A stretch of DNA of 64,000 bases from Rhizobium sp. BK376 (GTDB lineage: Bacteria; Pseudomonadota; Alphaproteobacteria; Rhizobiales; Rhizobiaceae): positions 355,854 to 419,853 of the forward strand of contig NZ_SLZG01000005.1 of assembly GCF_004341625.1 (NCBI RefSeq). The letters are read 5' to 3'. Of the stretch, positions 63,194 to 64,000 are shown in pieces. The notes below the pieces were generated by a model that was not told where the DNA came from, searched no databases, and saw only the letters and a program-made list of their open reading frames with translations. Both the position numbers and the translations under genes were made by a program. The first letter of the stretch is position 1; every line of letters begins with the position of its first letter.

Positions 63194-63894
63194 CCGTCGA
63201 CGCACAAGCAATCAACACGCGAGATGACATCAAGCTCTCGAACGCCCAGATCGCCTGGCGCGCCGCGCAAGACATTGCCGATGGCGCTTACGTCAATCTG
63301 GGCATTGGCTTCCCGGAAATGGTGGCGCGCTATCAGCCGCCCGGCCGGCAGGCGATCTTCCATACGGAGAACGGCATTCTGGATTTCGGCGAGCCACCCG
63401 CGGCGGGTGAGGAAGACTGGGATCTGATCAATGCCGGCAAGAAGGCGGTCACGCTGAAGCCGGGTGCGGCCTTCTTCCATCATGCGGATAGTTTCGCCAT
63501 GGTGCGCGGCGGCCATCTGGATGTGGCCATTCTTGGGGCCTATCAGGTTGCCGAGAGCGGCGATCTCGCCAACTGGCGCGTGGGGAGCAAGGGCGTGCCA
63601 GCCGTCGGTGGCGCCATGGATCTGGTGCATGGGGCCAAGCAGGTGTTCGTCATCACCGAACACGTGACCAAGGACGGCAAGCCGAAGCTGGTCGAGAAAT
63701 GCACTTTCCCGCTCACCGGCGTCGGCTGCATCACGCGTGTCTACACCAGCCATGCCGTTATCGATATCGTCAAGGGGCGTTTCGTCGTGCGCGAGAAGCT
63801 CGCGGCCATGACCATGGATGAGCTGCAGGCGATGACAGGAGCCAAGCTTCATACCGATGGACCGGTCGCCGACCTCGTCGTTCCCGAACTTTGA
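63190..63894 (+). CDS. pcaJ: 3-oxoadipate CoA-transferase subunit B
   Basis: A 234-residue beta subunit of a family I CoA-transferase. The catalytic glutamate is Glu60 in IFHTENGILDFGEP. The segments GIGFPEMVARY, GHLDVAILGAYQVAESGDLA and GVPAVGGAMDLVHGAKQVFV are typical. The start at 63190 overlaps the stop of subunit A. It acts with that subunit on 3-oxoadipate in the cytoplasm, and a thiolase gene follows 11 bases downstream. Confidence 0.94.
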   Translation: MTVDAQAINTRDDIKLSNAQIAWRAAQDIADGAYVNLGIGFPEMVARYQPPGRQAIFHTENGILDFGEPPAAGEEDWDLINAGKKAVTLKPGAAFFHHADSFAMVRGGHLDVAILGAYQVAESGDLANWRVGSKGVPAVGGAMDLVHGAKQVFVITEHVTKDGKPKLVEKCTFPLTGVGCITRVYTSHAVIDIVKGRFVVREKLAAMTMDELQAMTGAKLHTDGPVADLVVPEL

Positions 63895-63905
63895 AAGAGA
63901 AGACC

Positions 63906-64000
63906 ATGACTGAAGCCTTCATTTGCGACTACATCCGAACCCCCATCGGCCGCTTCGGCGGCTCGCTTGCGGCTGTGCGGGCGGACGATCTGGGCGCGCT
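63906..64000 (+). CDS. pcaF: 3-oxoadipyl-CoA thiolase (partial, runs off window)
   Basis: Only the first 31 residues are visible: MTEAFICDYIRTPIGRFGGS and the start of SLAAVRADDLGA. This is the standard N-terminus of PcaF-type thiolases, which cleave 3-oxoadipyl-CoA to succinyl-CoA and acetyl-CoA. The start follows AGAGAAGA, and the gene is third in the pcaIJF order. The symbol is given from position and N-terminus; the catalytic cysteines lie beyond the window. Confidence 0.85.
   Translation, partial: MTEAFICDYIRTPIGRFGGSLAAVRADDLGA

Overview
The window reads as a catabolic and accessory replicon segment from a Rhizobiaceae-type alphaproteobacterium (Rhizobium/Agrobacterium group). The basis is the GC-rich coding, the dense ABC importers of the spermidine, dipeptide and ribose classes, the many GntR/FCD, LacI, DeoR and IclR regulators, and an oxyR-katG pair of rhizobial style. 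No tRNA, rRNA, insertion sequence or CRISPR array was seen. The genus assignment is an inference from gene content. No database search was run, and the operators described below were found by eye.

Layout. (1) 1-5.9 kb: a spermidine/putrescine-class ABC operon on the minus strand (binding protein, a BPL_N glutamine-amidotransferase-like enzyme, ATPase, two permeases). It faces a divergent FCD-type GntR regulator across a perfect 20-bp palindrome. (2) 5.9-20.3 kb: a peptide-scavenging block with a gamma-glutamyltransferase-like enzyme, a complete dipeptide-type ABC importer, two GntR regulators, a DapA-family enzyme resembling pyrroline-4-hydroxy-2-carboxylate deaminase, an Ldh2-type reductase, a D-amino-acid dehydrogenase and an M24 Xaa-Pro-type peptidase. 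Together they suggest uptake and breakdown of proline- or hydroxyproline-containing peptides. One operator type (TTTGTCGACAAA-like) occurs in front of both main transcription units. (3) 20.4-26.1 kb: htpG, then oxyR divergent from katG, then two small genes. (4) 26.3-29.4 kb: a four-carbon acid sugar module (DeoR regulator, PdxA2-type dehydrogenase, DUF1537 kinase). (5) 29.5-32.7 kb: a decayed HD-GYP/LuxR gene, an AraC regulator and a flavin disulfide oxidoreductase.

(6) 32.8-60 kb is the most distinctive part. A LacI regulator with three operator-like sites fronts an operon of two tandem ketopantoate-reductase-like dehydrogenases and a ribose-type ABC importer. A gene fusing a winged-helix domain to a sugar-binding-protein domain without a signal peptide lies behind a 3-hydroxyisobutyrate-dehydrogenase-like gene. 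Divergent from that pair is a nine-gene operon of dehydrogenases (two SDRs, two zinc-family alcohol dehydrogenases, one Gfo/Idh/MocA, one PRISE-like), a YCII protein, hydroxyquinol 1,2-dioxygenase and maleylacetate reductase. A further unit holds a second YCII protein, a ribose-type importer whose ATPase is fused to its permease, and a VOC protein. A shared inverted repeat (TATCCATTTTGGATA type) sits in front of three of these units, so they look like one regulon.

(7) 60.1-64 kb: a recombination scar of two broken regulators, then an IclR regulator divergent from pcaI, pcaJ and the start of a pcaF-type thiolase. These last genes take 3-oxoadipate, the product of maleylacetate reductase, to central metabolism. 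The overall picture is uptake of a polyhydroxylated compound, stepwise oxidation and dehydration to hydroxyquinol, ring cleavage, and the 3-oxoadipate route. No ring hydroxylase or decarboxylase is present, so the route into hydroxyquinol may be new.
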